A stretch of DNA of 30,031 nt from IMG/VR virus record IMGVR_UViG_3300047409_000243, positions 1-30,031 of that record; one strand, given 5' to 3'. Position 1 is the first letter of the stretch. Each line of letters starts with the position of its first letter. Below are positions 29,859-30,031 of the stretch, one piece after another. A model generated the notes under the pieces. That model was given only the letters and a program-made list of their open reading frames with translations. It was not told the DNA's origin and did not search any database. The translations under genes and the position numbers were made by a program. This DNA is from a virus.

Positions 29859-30031
29859 GTGGGCCTATCCAGCGACAAGGTGAAAAAGTCCGGGGTGCGC
29901 CTCACGTCGCGTGAGGAAAATCTGATGGATCACGCCGACGAGTTCTGCGCGAGCGTGCTTCGTCGCACCGGTCTGAAGCGAGACGAGCTTTCTTGTCCGC
30001 ACGAAAAATCTGACATGACGCCATGCATCGC
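29859..30031 (+). CDS. small Cys/His-containing protein (runs off right edge)
   Basis: An open frame starts at GTG 29859, one base after the previous stop with GGAG upstream, and reaches the window end. It reads VGLSSDKVKKSGVRLTSREE, LMDHADEFCASVLRRTGLKR, then ELSCPHEKSDMTPCI. The C-P-H...PC segment may be part of a zinc site, and small proteins with this kind of end occur next to DUF551-like genes. Too little is visible to assign a role. Confidence 0.5.
   Translation, partial: MGLSSDKVKKSGVRLTSREENLMDHADEFCASVLRRTGLKRDELSCPHEKSDMTPCI

Noticed and set aside
1-30031. Integrase, tRNA genes, rRNA, insertion sequences, CRISPR arrays, diversity-generating retroelement
   Set aside because: I looked for recombinase or transposase motifs, regularly spaced repeats, a reverse transcriptase with template/variable repeats and tRNA cloverleaf patterns and saw none I could support.

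Overview
This window looks like the structural half plus part of the early region of a short-tailed (podovirus-type) phage or prophage from a GC-rich bacterium, most likely an alphaproteobacterium. The host guess rests only on base composition and protein style. Nearly every gene overlaps or touches its neighbour (ATGA, TGATG, TAATG and GTGA junctions), as is usual for phage operons. I see no integrase, DNA polymerase, lysis gene, tRNA or CRISPR array, so the lifestyle is undecided; a Cro/C1-type regulator and a DUF2303 (YfdQ-like) gene hint at a temperate ancestry.

Layout. Two divergent transcription units meet at about 25.6-25.9 kb. Everything left of that is on the minus strand. Read in the direction of transcription it begins with a small Cro/C1-type regulator, two small conserved proteins, a DUF2303 protein, a zinc-ribbon protein, a winged-helix replication-initiator-like protein and a VRR-NUC nuclease. 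A double-HTH protein and several unknown proteins follow, then a ParB-domain/DNA methyltransferase fusion. Next is the packaging and head module: small terminase, a decoration-like paralogue, large terminase, five small proteins, portal, Bbp19-like protein, scaffold, DUF6527 protein, capsid and decoration protein. The tail and ejection module follows: tubular A, a split tail nozzle, a GNAT-like protein and two internal virion proteins. A large protein runs off the left edge. Right of the switch, on the plus strand, lie twelve short early or accessory genes, including a conserved phage protein, a winged-helix protein, DUF3850 and a DUF551-like protein; the last runs off the right edge.

Main discovery. 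The methyltransferase gene contains a 52-bp concentric quasi-palindrome (18405-18456) exactly over its catalytic motif IV. As written, the protein reads DPPGGVVIDPVGR, which lacks the catalytic aromatic residue. If the 26 bp between the perfect 13-bp arms are inverted, the frame stays open and the protein reads DPPYGVDYDPSWR, the canonical motif. The window therefore appears to hold the enzyme in an inactivated, micro-inverted state. That may be a reversible on/off switch for DNA methylation or a one-off template-switch mutation.

Other points of interest are a mirrored promoter/operator module between the divergent operons, a tail-nozzle gene split in two with a glycine-rich extension at the break, two decoration-type paralogues of which one carries an Ig-like extension, and a small ORF resembling the P-loop end of the large terminase.
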